Positions 1-7,455 of a DNA stretch of 64,000 nt are shown here, piece by piece. The stretch spans positions 1-64,000 of the forward strand of contig JBNKKA010000001.1 of assembly GCA_050291585.1 (NCBI GenBank), written 5' to 3'. The translations under genes were made by a program, and so were the position numbers. Positions within the stretch are counted from its first letter, which is position 1. Each line of letters opens with the position of its first letter. Below the pieces are notes generated by a model. That model made no database searches. It saw only the letters and a program-made list of their open reading frames with translations, and was not told where the DNA came from. The DNA comes from JASJCL01 sp050291585 (lineage in GTDB: Bacteria > Desulfobacterota > Desulfobacteria > Desulfobacterales > Desulfosarcinaceae).

Positions 1-771
1 ACCCTACGGGGCCTCACCCACCTGAACCTCAACCAGGCCGTCATCGCCTCGGTGTCCGCCGCTGTCACCGTCACCGTGATGACCTTCCTGGGGAAGCCGG
101 TGAGCACCTCCCAGGCCGTGGTGGGCGCCATTCTGGGCATCGGCCTGCTCAACGGCCAGCTCAACCTGGCCGGGCTGAGCAAGGTGGTCCTCTGCTGGTT
201 GGGCACCCCGGTGGGCGGCGCTCTGGCAGCCATGCTGCTCTACTGGCTTCTGGGGTATATTTACAATCGCCTCAACCTCAACCTCTTTGAATCAGACTTC
301 TGGCTGCGCCTTGCGCTGATAGTGGCCGGCTCGTACGGGGCCTATGCCCTGGGGGCCAACAACGTGGCCAACGTTACCGCCGTCTTCGTGGGGGCCGGGT
401 TGCTGGACAGTTTTCAGGCGGCCCTCATCGGGGGTGTCAGCATCGCCGCCGGCATCATCACTTTCAGCCGTCCGGTGATGGAGACCGTTGGCCGCCGCCT
501 GGTTGCTCTGGAGCCCTTCTCCGCTCTGGTGGTGGTCCTGGCCCTGGCGGTGACGGTTCACTTCTACACCCTCCTGGGGGTGCCCGTCTCCACCTCCCAG
601 GCCGTGGTGGGCGCCGTCCTAGGCATCGGGCTGATCAAGGGCGTCAACACGGTGAGTAAAAAAACCCTCCAGCAGATCTGCCTGGCCTGGTTTCTCACGC
701 CGGTGGTGAGCTGCTTCCTGGCCCTGGCCATCTTCTTCGCCACCCACCTGAAATACATGCCACCGCAATGA
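1..771 (+). CDS. Inorganic phosphate transporter, PiT family (5'-truncated by window edge)
   Basis: The reading frame is open from base 1, so the true start lies outside the window and 256 residues are visible. It is a hydrophobic membrane protein built from two homologous halves, shown by the twin motifs GKPVSTSQAVVGAILGIG (near base 91) and GVPVSTSQAVVGAVLGIG (near base 579), plus GANNVANVTAVFVGAG. Duplicated STSQAVVG and GAN(D/N)VAN signatures are typical of PiT/Pho-4 cation-coupled phosphate symporters of the inner membrane. The stop overlaps the start of the following Fe-S gene (ATGA), so the two are probably cotranslated. Substrate could be sulfate instead of phosphate, since PiT homologues (CysP type) transport sulfate in some bacteria; the sequence does not settle this. 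Confidence 0.9.
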   Translation, partial: TLRGLTHLNLNQAVIASVSAAVTVTVMTFLGKPVSTSQAVVGAILGIGLLNGQLNLAGLSKVVLCWLGTPVGGALAAMLLYWLLGYIYNRLNLNLFESDFWLRLALIVAGSYGAYALGANNVANVTAVFVGAGLLDSFQAALIGGVSIAAGIITFSRPVMETVGRRLVALEPFSALVVVLALAVTVHFYTLLGVPVSTSQAVVGAVLGIGLIKGVNTVSKKTLQQICLAWFLTPVVSCFLALAIFFATHLKYMPPQ

Positions 772-1931
772 AGATCAGCAACCGGAAAACCACCACCATA
801 CCCCACACCCCTTACAAACGTCTGGCGCATCATCTGGACGGGCTCCCCGGTGGTTTTCCCGCAACAGATGACGGGGTGGAGCTGAGGATTCTGAAGCGGC
901 TTTTCACCCCCCAGCAGGCCGAGCTGGCCTGCCACCTGACCTTGCTCCACGAAACCCCAGCCGTGATCGCCTTGAGGGCCGGCAGCAGTGTTGCGACGGT
1001 GGCCCCCCAACTGGCAGAGATGGCCCAGCGGGGCCTGATTTTCAGCGCAGGAGAGGCCGAGGGCAGGCCCACCTATATGGCGGCCCAGTTCGCCGTGGGA
1101 ATCTGGGAATACCAGGTGGGGCGCCTCACCAGAGGGCTGGCGCAAGAGATGGAAAACTATCTGCCCCAGCTACTCAACCACCGCACCTGGCAGAAAGCGC
1201 CCCAGATGCGGGTGGTGCCCGTGGCCCGCAGTATCGACGCCCGCCTGGCGGTGATGACCCATGAACGCGCTGCCGCCCTTTTAGAAGATCAGGAAGACTT
1301 CACCGTGATGCCCTGCATCTGCCGCAAGGAACGTGGCCTGTTGGATCAGGCTTGCAGTAAACCGGTGGAGACCTGCATCGCCTTCAGTGGAGCGGGGGAC
1401 TACTTCCAGCGCACCGGGGCGGGGCGCCCGGCCAGCCGGGATGAAATCTTAGATCTGCTCCACCAGGCCGACCGCGCCGGCCTGGTACTCCAGCCCAGTA
1501 ACAGCAAACGCGCCGGGTGGATCTGCTGTTGTTGCGGCTGCTGCTGCGGCGTCCTGCGGACACTTAGAAGCGATCCCCAACCGGCCCGTCTGGTGGCCGC
1601 CCCATTTGTGGCGGCCATGGCGGAAGCAACCTGCAACGGCTGCGGACTCTGCCTGAAACGCTGCCAGATGGATGCCTTCACCAAGGTCGCGGATCGCGTC
1701 CACCTGGACTCTGGACGCTGCATCGGCTGCGGCCTGTGTGTCTCCACCTGCCCCACCCAGGCCCTTCAGTTGGTGCGCAAACCACCGGAGAAGCAGCCCA
1801 TGGTGCCGCCCAATGTGGCCGCCAGCATGCTGCGCCTGGCCTGGAAGCGCCGCCGGACCGGACCGGCCGCCCTGTTTGGCTTGCTGGCGGCATCCCAGAG
1901 AGATCGCTTAAGGGCGAAAGCAAAAGCGTGA
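768..1931 (+). CDS. 4Fe-4S binding protein with poly-cysteine motif
   Basis: 387 residues. The C-terminal part carries two classical 4Fe-4S ferredoxin motifs, CNGCGLCLKRC (around residue 288) and CIGCGLCVSTCP (around 317). Before them lie a cysteine cluster CICRKERG...ACSK...ETC (around 182-203) and a striking CCCCGCCCG run (around 255). The N-terminal region (about 40-110) looks like a winged-helix fold, which suggests an electron-transfer or redox-sensing protein rather than a simple ferredoxin. No transmembrane segment is evident, so it is probably cytoplasmic. The start overlaps the permease stop by 4 nt and the stop overlaps the dinB start by 1 nt, suggesting one transcript. The exact redox partner is unknown. 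Similar proteins are common in sulfate-reducing Desulfobacterota (family knowledge). Confidence 0.8.
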   Translation: MKISNRKTTTIPHTPYKRLAHHLDGLPGGFPATDDGVELRILKRLFTPQQAELACHLTLLHETPAVIALRAGSSVATVAPQLAEMAQRGLIFSAGEAEGRPTYMAAQFAVGIWEYQVGRLTRGLAQEMENYLPQLLNHRTWQKAPQMRVVPVARSIDARLAVMTHERAAALLEDQEDFTVMPCICRKERGLLDQACSKPVETCIAFSGAGDYFQRTGAGRPASRDEILDLLHQADRAGLVLQPSNSKRAGWICCCCGCCCGVLRTLRSDPQPARLVAAPFVAAMAEATCNGCGLCLKRCQMDAFTKVADRVHLDSGRCIGCGLCVSTCPTQALQLVRKPPEKQPMVPPNVAASMLRLAWKRRRTGPAALFGLLAASQRDRLRAKAKA

Positions 1932-3073
1932 TGGCTGGGCTCCGCAAAATCATCCACGTCGACATGGACGCCTTCTACGCCGCGGTGGAGCAGCGTGACA
2001 ACCCCGACCTGCGGGGCAAAGCAGTAATCGTCGGCGGTAGTCCCCAGGGACGCGGGGTGGTGACCACTTGCAGTTATGAGGCGCGCCGGTTCGGCGTGCA
2101 CTCCGCCATGCCATCTGCGCGGGCCTATCGCCTCTGCCCCCAGGCCATCTTCGTGCGCCCACGCTTCAAGGTCTACCGCAGTGTTTCGCGCCAGATCCGG
2201 GCCGTCTTTCACGAATACACCGACCTGGTGGAGCCCCTCAGCCTGGACGAGGCCTTCCTCGATGTTACGGTCAACAAAAAAGAGATGCCCTCGGCCACCC
2301 TCATCGCCCGTGAGATCCTACGCGCCATCTACGCGCGCACCGGTCGACTGACCGCTTCCGCCGGGGTCTCCTTCAACAAGTTCATCGCCAAGGTGGCCTC
2401 GGACTATCACAAGCCCCACGGCATCACCGTGGTGCCCCCCCACCAGGCCCAGGCCTTCATCGCCGCCCTGCCCATCCGCAGATTCTTCGGGGTGGGGCGC
2501 GTCACCGAAGAGAAGATGCACCGCCTGGGAATCCGCAGCGGGGCCGACCTGCTGCCCTACAGCGAAGCCGAACTGGTGCGCCACTTTGGTAAGGTGGGGC
2601 GTTTTTACTACCGCATCGCCCGGGGTGAAGATAATCGCCCCGTACAGCCCCACTGGGTGCGCAAGTCCATCGGCAAGGAGACCACCCTGGGGGAGGACAT
2701 TGACGATCTCGGCCAGATGCTGGCCATCCTCACCCACCTAAGCGAAAAAGTGGTTGTTTATCTGGACAAAGAAAAGCGCCAGGGGCACACCCTGACGCTG
2801 AAAGTTAAATACTCGGATTTTCAATCGATCACCCGTTCCATCACCCTGGCAGATCCCTTTCAGGATCTGAACAGCATCCTGGACCACCTGCCACGCCTGC
2901 TGGCCGACACCGATGCCGGCAAGCGTAAGGTGCGCCTCCTGGGGGTCAGCATCTCCAACTTCGCCGACGAGGTCGGCCGTAGGCGCCTTCGCCAGCTGCC
3001 GCTGCCGTTGGAGGCGCCCGTGTCCGAACCCGGATTCAGGGATGTGTGCCCGGTGACTGAGGATGGTTTCTAG
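1931..3073 (+). CDS. dinB: DNA polymerase IV (Y-family translesion polymerase)
   Basis: 380 residues from the ATG at 1931, whose first base is the last base of the upstream TGA. The frame stays open upstream, but the Y-family signature begins at once with IHVDMDAFYAAVEQRDNP, so this start is preferred. Catalytic carboxylates are in VDMDAFYA and SLDEAFLD (about residue 104). The palm/fingers region, helix-hairpin-helix thumb (FFGVGRVTEEKMHRLGI) and little finger domain (KETTLGEDI onward) are all present. The length fits DinB (about 350 in E. coli) with a short extra tail (LRQLPLPLE) that resembles a beta-clamp-binding QLxLPL motif. It performs error-prone bypass synthesis at damaged templates. 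No LexA box was recognised, and transcription probably comes from the upstream genes. Confidence 0.95.
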   Translation: MAGLRKIIHVDMDAFYAAVEQRDNPDLRGKAVIVGGSPQGRGVVTTCSYEARRFGVHSAMPSARAYRLCPQAIFVRPRFKVYRSVSRQIRAVFHEYTDLVEPLSLDEAFLDVTVNKKEMPSATLIAREILRAIYARTGRLTASAGVSFNKFIAKVASDYHKPHGITVVPPHQAQAFIAALPIRRFFGVGRVTEEKMHRLGIRSGADLLPYSEAELVRHFGKVGRFYYRIARGEDNRPVQPHWVRKSIGKETTLGEDIDDLGQMLAILTHLSEKVVVYLDKEKRQGHTLTLKVKYSDFQSITRSITLADPFQDLNSILDHLPRLLADTDAGKRKVRLLGVSISNFADEVGRRRLRQLPLPLEAPVSEPGFRDVCPVTEDGF

Positions 3074-3412
3074 GGATATCGTCTGTCTGATCAAACCGCA
3101 GCCCACCCAAACTGTGCCTTAAAAAAGGGTTATATTTGGCCAATGGTCACATATGACCGCCCACATCCAGCCACTGCCATCACCGCCCACAACCGCATTC
3201 AGAATTATCTTTTAATATTTCTACACCTTGCGTGAAAGTTTAGTGCGAGCACGAATACTGGCATGAAGGTTGATTAGTAAAACAGCAGGAACAAAGGTGT
3301 CGCTGGTATTTATTGCTGCCATTTCAAACGCCCACGAATGGATAAAATCGAAGTTTGGATCGAAATACGGTTTCGCGTTTGTCTGCTACTCACCCATAGC
3401 TGGAGCAAAGCC
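3074..3412. other. Intergenic stretch, base composition shift
   Basis: 339 bases without a supported gene between dinB and khpA. It contains a short palindrome GGTCA-CATA-TGACC near 3144-3157 and A+T-rich sequence from about 3200 onward. The sequence becomes visibly richer in A+T here than in the genes to the left, marking the left edge of an accessory segment. No clear sigma-70 promoter, terminator or RNA gene was seen. Confidence 0.4.
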
Positions 3413-3682
3413 ATGAAGGAGATCGTAATTACCCTTGCAAAGGCGCTCGTAGATCGTCCTGAGTTTGTTTCTGTGAATGAAATTGATGGGTTTAGCACGA
3501 TGATTCTAGAACTCAGTGTCGACAAGCAAGACATTGGAAAGATCATCGGAAAGCAGGGCCGCACCATCACTGCCATGCGAACCATACTGAACGCGGCCTC
3601 GGCCAAGGAGAAGAAAAGAACGCTGTTGGAACTCATGGACGGTGAGATCCATTTCGGGGTCGAACAGAGGGGACCGCAATGA
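3413..3682 (+). CDS. khpA: KH-domain RNA-binding protein, KhpA-like
   Basis: 89 residues starting MKEIVITLAKALVDRPE. The single KH domain is clear from the GxxG loop in IIGKQGRTITAMRTIL; KhpA proteins are normally 75-90 residues and have exactly this layout. The frame is open upstream to 3338, but family N-termini match the ATG at 3413. KhpA binds RNA and in Gram-positive bacteria pairs with KhpB/Jag; in most genomes it sits between rpsP and rimM, but here those neighbours are missing. The stop overlaps the next start by 4 nt (ATGA). The A+T-richer composition and small-gene neighbourhood suggest a second, acquired copy instead of the housekeeping one; that is inference. Confidence 0.85.
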   Translation: MKEIVITLAKALVDRPEFVSVNEIDGFSTMILELSVDKQDIGKIIGKQGRTITAMRTILNAASAKEKKRTLLELMDGEIHFGVEQRGPQ

Positions 3683-4011
3683 TTGTCGTAAGGATTACCA
3701 TTACAGCGCAGCCGGAAAACCAGCTCGAGGTGATGCAAACTTTTTTGTCCATGATCGAGCCCTCGTCAAAGGAAACAGGATGCCTGAGCTATGCCGTCTT
3801 CCATGACATTGAAAACAAGAACCTATTTAACCTGCTGCAAGAATGGAAAACGCGGGAAGATCTGGATCGGCACATCAACTCGGATCGTTTCGGCGTCTTG
3901 CTAGGCACAAAAGCCCTTTTAAACGGACCGCCGAATGTTGAAATCCATACGGTCTCCCGTTCGGAAGGAATGGAAGCTGTCCAAGCCGTCAGGAGTAAAA
4001 ATAAACCATAG
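3679..4011 (+). CDS. Antibiotic biosynthesis monooxygenase-like (ABM domain) protein
   Basis: 110 residues with the dimeric ferredoxin-like ABM fold: VVRITITAQPENQLEVM at the N-terminus, ETGCLSYAVFHDIENKN in the middle, and LLQEWKTREDLDRHINSD before the last helix. ABM proteins of this size act as quinol monooxygenases or small-molecule-modifying enzymes without cofactor, or as dimeric sensors. It overlaps the KhpA gene by 4 nt, so the two are translationally coupled, an unusual pairing. A small hairpin follows the stop. The substrate cannot be told from sequence. Confidence 0.75.
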   Translation: MIVVRITITAQPENQLEVMQTFLSMIEPSSKETGCLSYAVFHDIENKNLFNLLQEWKTREDLDRHINSDRFGVLLGTKALLNGPPNVEIHTVSRSEGMEAVQAVRSKNKP

Positions 4012-4017
4012 CCTATT

Positions 4018-4036
4018 TTCCTGCATTTGGCAGGAA
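4018..4036 (+). terminator. Small hairpin after the ABM gene
   Basis: Perfect 7-bp inverted repeat TTCCTGC-ATTTG-GCAGGAA seven bases after the ABM stop codon. There is no downstream T-run, so it may be a weak or Rho-assisted terminator or a 3'-end stabiliser. Confidence 0.4.
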
Positions 4037-4166
4037 TCGCCTTATCCACCATTGCGGGGGAGACGCAAACGCCTTTTGTGGGTGCCGGCGGCGACCACTG
4101 GAAACCCTGGTTTGCCGAATCTGGATTGTGCCCACAGCAGCTCACGCAATAAAGGGAGAGAGACAC

Positions 4167-4583
4167 ATGTCGAACCGGCTCACAATCAATAGCGTTTTTT
4201 ATCTAGTGCTAAGCCTTATATGGCTGTTAGGTGCAGTGAGCACGGCCGCTCAAGACAGCCTTTTAGATGGAAGATCATATATCGGGCAATCGGAAGAGAA
4301 ACACAAAAATACGGTTACCGCGGATGAACTGAGTTTTGTGAATGGCAAATTCCACTCCACCGGTTTTGACCGGCAAGGGTTTATGGAAGGCGGCTATACG
4401 GCCATCGCCGTAAAGGAGAAAATCTTCTTTGAGGCCAAAACCATGAGCCCTAAACAGGGTGATATCAATTGGAGCGGGACCGTCGTCGGAGACACGATTA
4501 ATGTTGATTACCGCTGGCTCAAAAAGGGCTGGTTCAGCGATACCGAAAAAGTGTACTCGTTCAATGGGACATTGAAAAAATAG
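4167..4583 (+). CDS. Exported hypothetical protein
   Basis: 138 residues from the ATG at 4167, which follows AAAGGGAGAGAG; an upstream in-frame ATG at 4128 lacks such a site. The N-terminus (VFYLVLSLIWLLGAVSTAAQ) is a good Sec signal peptide with an AxA-like cleavage region. The mature part contains EKHKNTVTADELSFVNGKF and GWFSDTEKVYSFNGTLKK and is predicted beta-rich and soluble. I do not recognise the family. It lies among small stress-type genes and is probably periplasmic. Confidence 0.7.
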   Translation: MSNRLTINSVFYLVLSLIWLLGAVSTAAQDSLLDGRSYIGQSEEKHKNTVTADELSFVNGKFHSTGFDRQGFMEGGYTAIAVKEKIFFEAKTMSPKQGDINWSGTVVGDTINVDYRWLKKGWFSDTEKVYSFNGTLKK

Positions 4584-4636
4584 CTGCTTCAACCAAACTT
4601 TTTATGTTTAGGAACAAAGGTAAACAGGAGAATACT

Positions 4637-4837
4637 ATGAGGCTGACCAGATCGGGTATAGAATTAAAAGGTGTGATCGAAAAAGCGATCCAAGACTGCG
4701 TGATCACGAACAGCGAGTATGAGGAAGTGATGCAAGTGGCGAACAAGGACGGCATGATCGACGACCACGAGCAGCGCTTGCTGAGTCATTTTCAAGGGAT
4801 GCTGGACAATGGCACCTTGAAGCGGGTGAAAGGGTAG
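4637..4837 (+). CDS. Small hypothetical protein
   Basis: 66 residues starting MRLTRSGIELKGVIEKAIQD; the ATG at 4637 follows AGGAG with 5 nt spacing (ACAGGAGAATACTATG), which rules out the upstream ATG at 4604. Composition is charged and helical, with the segment NKDGMIDDHEQRLLSHF resembling a short EF-hand- or TerB-like acidic helix. There is no signal peptide or membrane segment, so it is probably cytosolic. No family was recognised with confidence. The next gene starts 17 nt downstream. Confidence 0.65.
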   Translation: MRLTRSGIELKGVIEKAIQDCVITNSEYEEVMQVANKDGMIDDHEQRLLSHFQGMLDNGTLKRVKG

Positions 4838-4854
4838 TTGGTGCCCATCCAGAA

Positions 4855-5070
4855 ATGGATTATTTATGGATGGCATTGATTGGCATGATTGCCGGATGGT
4901 TGGCCGGGCATTTTATCACCGGCAAAAGCTTCGGTGGGGCTGGAGACATCGTCACCGGAATGATGGGGGCCTTGATCGGCAGAGCCCTTTTTAAGCAGGC
5001 GGGTCTTTACCCTGGCAGTCGTCTGACCGGGGGGCTGATCGTTGCGATCAATGGGGCGGTTATCTTGTAG
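4855..5070 (+). CDS. GlsB/YeaQ/YmgE family stress-response membrane protein
   Basis: 71 residues with the hallmark pattern of the transglycosylase-associated family: a first membrane helix (LWMALIGMIAGWLAGHFITG), a glycine-rich loop (GGAGDIVTGMMGALIGRAL) and a second helix at the C-terminus. Members are small inner-membrane proteins induced by envelope or acid stress, with no proven enzymatic activity. The position between small soluble proteins and a CBS protein suggests one stress-related transcription unit. The start could also be the ATG at 4867. Confidence 0.8.
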   Translation: MDYLWMALIGMIAGWLAGHFITGKSFGGAGDIVTGMMGALIGRALFKQAGLYPGSRLTGGLIVAINGAVIL

Positions 5071-5111
5071 TATGGCTTTCGAGTGGTCAGGAAAAACTAA
5101 GGGGGGAAGCC

Positions 5112-5681
5112 ATGAAATCTTACCAGGTACAAGAACTGATGATCCCGGTATCCGAGTATGCCACTGTCTCAGAAGAGGCCACCTTGCTGGAGGCGATCCA
5201 AACACTGAGAAGCGTCCAAGCCGCTTTTGATCAGAGTCAATACCGCCATCGGGCCATTCTGGTGTTTGCTGCAGACAACCAGCTGGTTGGCAAGTTGAGT
5301 CAGCACGATGTGCTTGAAGCCCTCGAACCCAACTACAAACGCATGAAGCGTTCCACAAAGAATGGCCCCATGCATCGCCTCGGTCTGAACAGCGCGGTCT
5401 ATCGTTCAACCTTGGAGCAATACCACCTTTGGGAACAAGCGCTTGAGAATCTATGTGAAAAAGGCATTCACATCAAGGTCAAGACCATCATGTATACCCC
5501 TGGCGAAGGTGAATTTGTCAGTCAGAGTACCACCATGGATGAAGCCATCCACAAACTCATCAGCGGGCGGCACCATTCTTTGCTGGTGACTGCGGACCAT
5601 GACCCGGGCGACATCGTCGGTGTACTCAGGCTCGCCGACGTTTTTGAATTCGTCAGCAACGCCATGTTTGAGTGTCAGTAA
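5112..5681 (+). CDS. CBS-domain pair protein
   Basis: 189 residues. Two CBS motifs are visible: residues about 8-75 (ELMIPVSEYATVSEEATLLEA ... LVGKLSQHDVLEAL) and about 120-185 (VKTIMYTPGEGEFVSQ ... GDIVGVLRLADVFEFV). Such Bateman modules bind adenine nucleotides and act as cytosolic energy sensors. A helical insert of about 40 residues separates them. The ATG follows a strong ribosome site (AGGGGGGAAGCC). The position after the GlsB-type gene suggests co-expression. Confidence 0.85.
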   Translation: MKSYQVQELMIPVSEYATVSEEATLLEAIQTLRSVQAAFDQSQYRHRAILVFAADNQLVGKLSQHDVLEALEPNYKRMKRSTKNGPMHRLGLNSAVYRSTLEQYHLWEQALENLCEKGIHIKVKTIMYTPGEGEFVSQSTTMDEAIHKLISGRHHSLLVTADHDPGDIVGVLRLADVFEFVSNAMFECQ

Positions 5682-5803
5682 CTGCAAGCGTTGCATTAGA
5701 ACCTGCGCTGAGGTCGTTTTGGGGCCGTAGACTCACTGCAGCCTGCTGTATAAAAAGCCTCAATTGCAATAACCGCATGACATAAGTAGGGGAGGTATTT
5801 TCC

Positions 5804-6154
5804 ATGAAACCAGAAACCGTTGGGAAAATCAAAACTGGGGGATGGGGTCTTTTTGGAGGCGCCATTGTGGCAATCGTGATCGGTTTTGGGTGGGGGGGGT
5901 GGTCGACGGCCGCCACTAGCGACAAGATGTCCGCAGAAGCGGTGGTGGCGAGTCAGGCAGCGATCTGTGTCGCTCAATTCATGAACATGCCCAACCATGC
6001 GGAAAAGCTTGGTGAGTTTGAGCAAGTCAGTACCTACAATAGGCCTCAGTTCATCGAAGAGGGTGGCTGGAATAAAATGCCGGGGCAGGAGAAAGGAACC
6101 TATAGTGTGGCCCGGTCATGTGCCGAAGGGCTGTCGGTTTTGATTCAAAAGTAA
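5804..6154 (+). CDS. Membrane-anchored small hypothetical protein
   Basis: 116 residues starting MKPETVGKIKTGGWGLF, preceded by a good ribosome site (GGGGAGGTATTTTCC). One glycine-rich membrane helix is present (LFGGAIVAIVIGFGWGGW, residues about 15-33). The remainder is probably periplasmic and contains two cysteines (AAICVAQF and ARSCAEGL) that could form a disulfide. I recognise no family. The gene ends convergently with the racemase gene, with a hairpin between them. Confidence 0.65.
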   Translation: MKPETVGKIKTGGWGLFGGAIVAIVIGFGWGGWSTAATSDKMSAEAVVASQAAICVAQFMNMPNHAEKLGEFEQVSTYNRPQFIEEGGWNKMPGQEKGTYSVARSCAEGLSVLIQK

Positions 6155-6190
6155 CCCTCCCGGACCATACCCGCCTCACGGCTGCATGCA

Positions 6191-6225
6191 CTTCCATGGA
6201 TGAATCTTTGCATTGTCCATGGAAG
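6191..6225. terminator. Inverted repeat between convergent genes
   Basis: Perfect 10-bp arms CTTCCATGGA and TCCATGGAAG around a 15-nt loop; pairing can extend through flanking GCATG sequences. It sits between the convergent small membrane-protein gene and the racemase gene, where a bidirectional terminator is expected. No long T-run follows on either side. Confidence 0.5.
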
Positions 6226-6317
6226 AAGCATGACCCGGGAAATTTCGTTCTGTGGTCCGGCATTCAGCAGCGCTAGATGCTTGCCCTGAGACCCTTTCAG
6301 GGATCACAAAGGATGAT

Positions 6318-7430
6318 TCAGCTCCCAGTGCGCAGGATATCACTATTTGATGCCGCGTGCTCATCTCTATTTACAAATTGCTTTTTAATGAAAGGGGATG
6401 TCATTGCTGCCAGAAGACCACCGTAATCCAGATTAAAATTGACCTCATCCCCAACCCGCAAGTTTTTATTTTTACTATTGAGAATGATATGATCACTGCT
6501 AGCCCCTAATATCTCTACCCCATCATTCGATTTCAGGCTGGATGCCAAGATGTCCTGCTTTCCCAAAGCAATAATCACCCGTTGACGAACGCCCAGATCT
6601 TGGAAAACTGGAACAGTTCCAAAAGCATCTTGGCCGATCTCTCCAAATGGAAGGGAGGGCTTTTGCTTGGACTCAATAACTTCAGCAACGAGCTGAAAAG
6701 CACCCGTGTGCAATCCAGGGATTGTTTTTCGGTTAACCGTTTCAAGGCCTAAAAGGATCGATTCACCCAGACGAAGATTGTTGATATTTCCTACCTCTTT
6801 GGCAGATTTATACCACTCATAGTTTGCCGAGTTGCCACCCGAAATAATCGTTAAACCAAGATGAAATTCATTTTCAATAGCATCAAACAGCTCAGACAGT
6901 GCATGCATGTTTTTATCAGCAGGTATCACACCACCGTAGCAAGCCAAATTGCATCCGATACCAACCATTTTTATATGGGGCAAAGCAATGGTCTGCCGGA
7001 TAAACTCTGACAAATCGATAGGAAGTACGCCTTCACGCAAATCCCCCAGTTCAACCATCACAATTACCCGATGGATTTTGTTAGATGCCTTTGCACAATA
7101 GGATAGTTTTGTAAGTGTATCCAGCTCAGTATTTAAGCTAATATCTGCACTTCGAACCACGGATTCAGCTTGACTTAATGGTGTTCGCAACAGGACAAAC
7201 TGAGTTGATATCCCTGCCGCTTTCATCTTTTCAATATTTTCAATGCGTGAGTCGGCAATAAAACGGGCGCCGCCCTGAACCATGGCTTTGACAATAGAAG
7301 GTTCTCCAAGCACAGCTTTGGAAACCCCCATTATGGAAATTCCTCTTTGCCCATAGAGTTCCGACAGCATGCGGGCATTATCCCGTATTTTAGACAGTGA
7401 TATTTCTATCCTTGGCAGAAATATTTTCAT
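6318..7430 (-). CDS. PLP-dependent alanine/ornithine racemase family protein
   Basis: 370 residues. The N-terminal alanine-racemase barrel is recognisable: RIEISLSKIRDNARMLSEL, then GVSKAVLGEP with the PLP-binding lysine (residue about 38), and VGIGCNLACYGG, TIISGGNSANYEW and LRLGESILLG in the order typical of ornithine/alanine racemase-type proteins (YhfX/Orr-like). The C-terminal half (VGDEVNFNLDYGGLLAAMTSPFI) supplies the second domain. It should interconvert D- and L-amino acids in the cytosol; the substrate cannot be read off. It lies 25 nt downstream of the DUF1611 gene on the same strand, a pairing that implies a common D-amino-acid pathway. The pair is clearly A+T-richer than neighbouring genes, suggesting transfer. 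Confidence 0.8.
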   Translation of the reverse strand: MKIFLPRIEISLSKIRDNARMLSELYGQRGISIMGVSKAVLGEPSIVKAMVQGGARFIADSRIENIEKMKAAGISTQFVLLRTPLSQAESVVRSADISLNTELDTLTKLSYCAKASNKIHRVIVMVELGDLREGVLPIDLSEFIRQTIALPHIKMVGIGCNLACYGGVIPADKNMHALSELFDAIENEFHLGLTIISGGNSANYEWYKSAKEVGNINNLRLGESILLGLETVNRKTIPGLHTGAFQLVAEVIESKQKPSLPFGEIGQDAFGTVPVFQDLGVRQRVIIALGKQDILASSLKSNDGVEILGASSDHIILNSKNKNLRVGDEVNFNLDYGGLLAAMTSPFIKKQFVNRDEHAASNSDILRTGS

Positions 7431-7455
7431 ATTAATCTACTTAGGCTTCCAGTGC

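Noticed and set aside
3255..3275. Sigma-54-like TGGCAT-N5-TTGAT before khpA
   Set aside because: The essential GC of the -12 element is missing.
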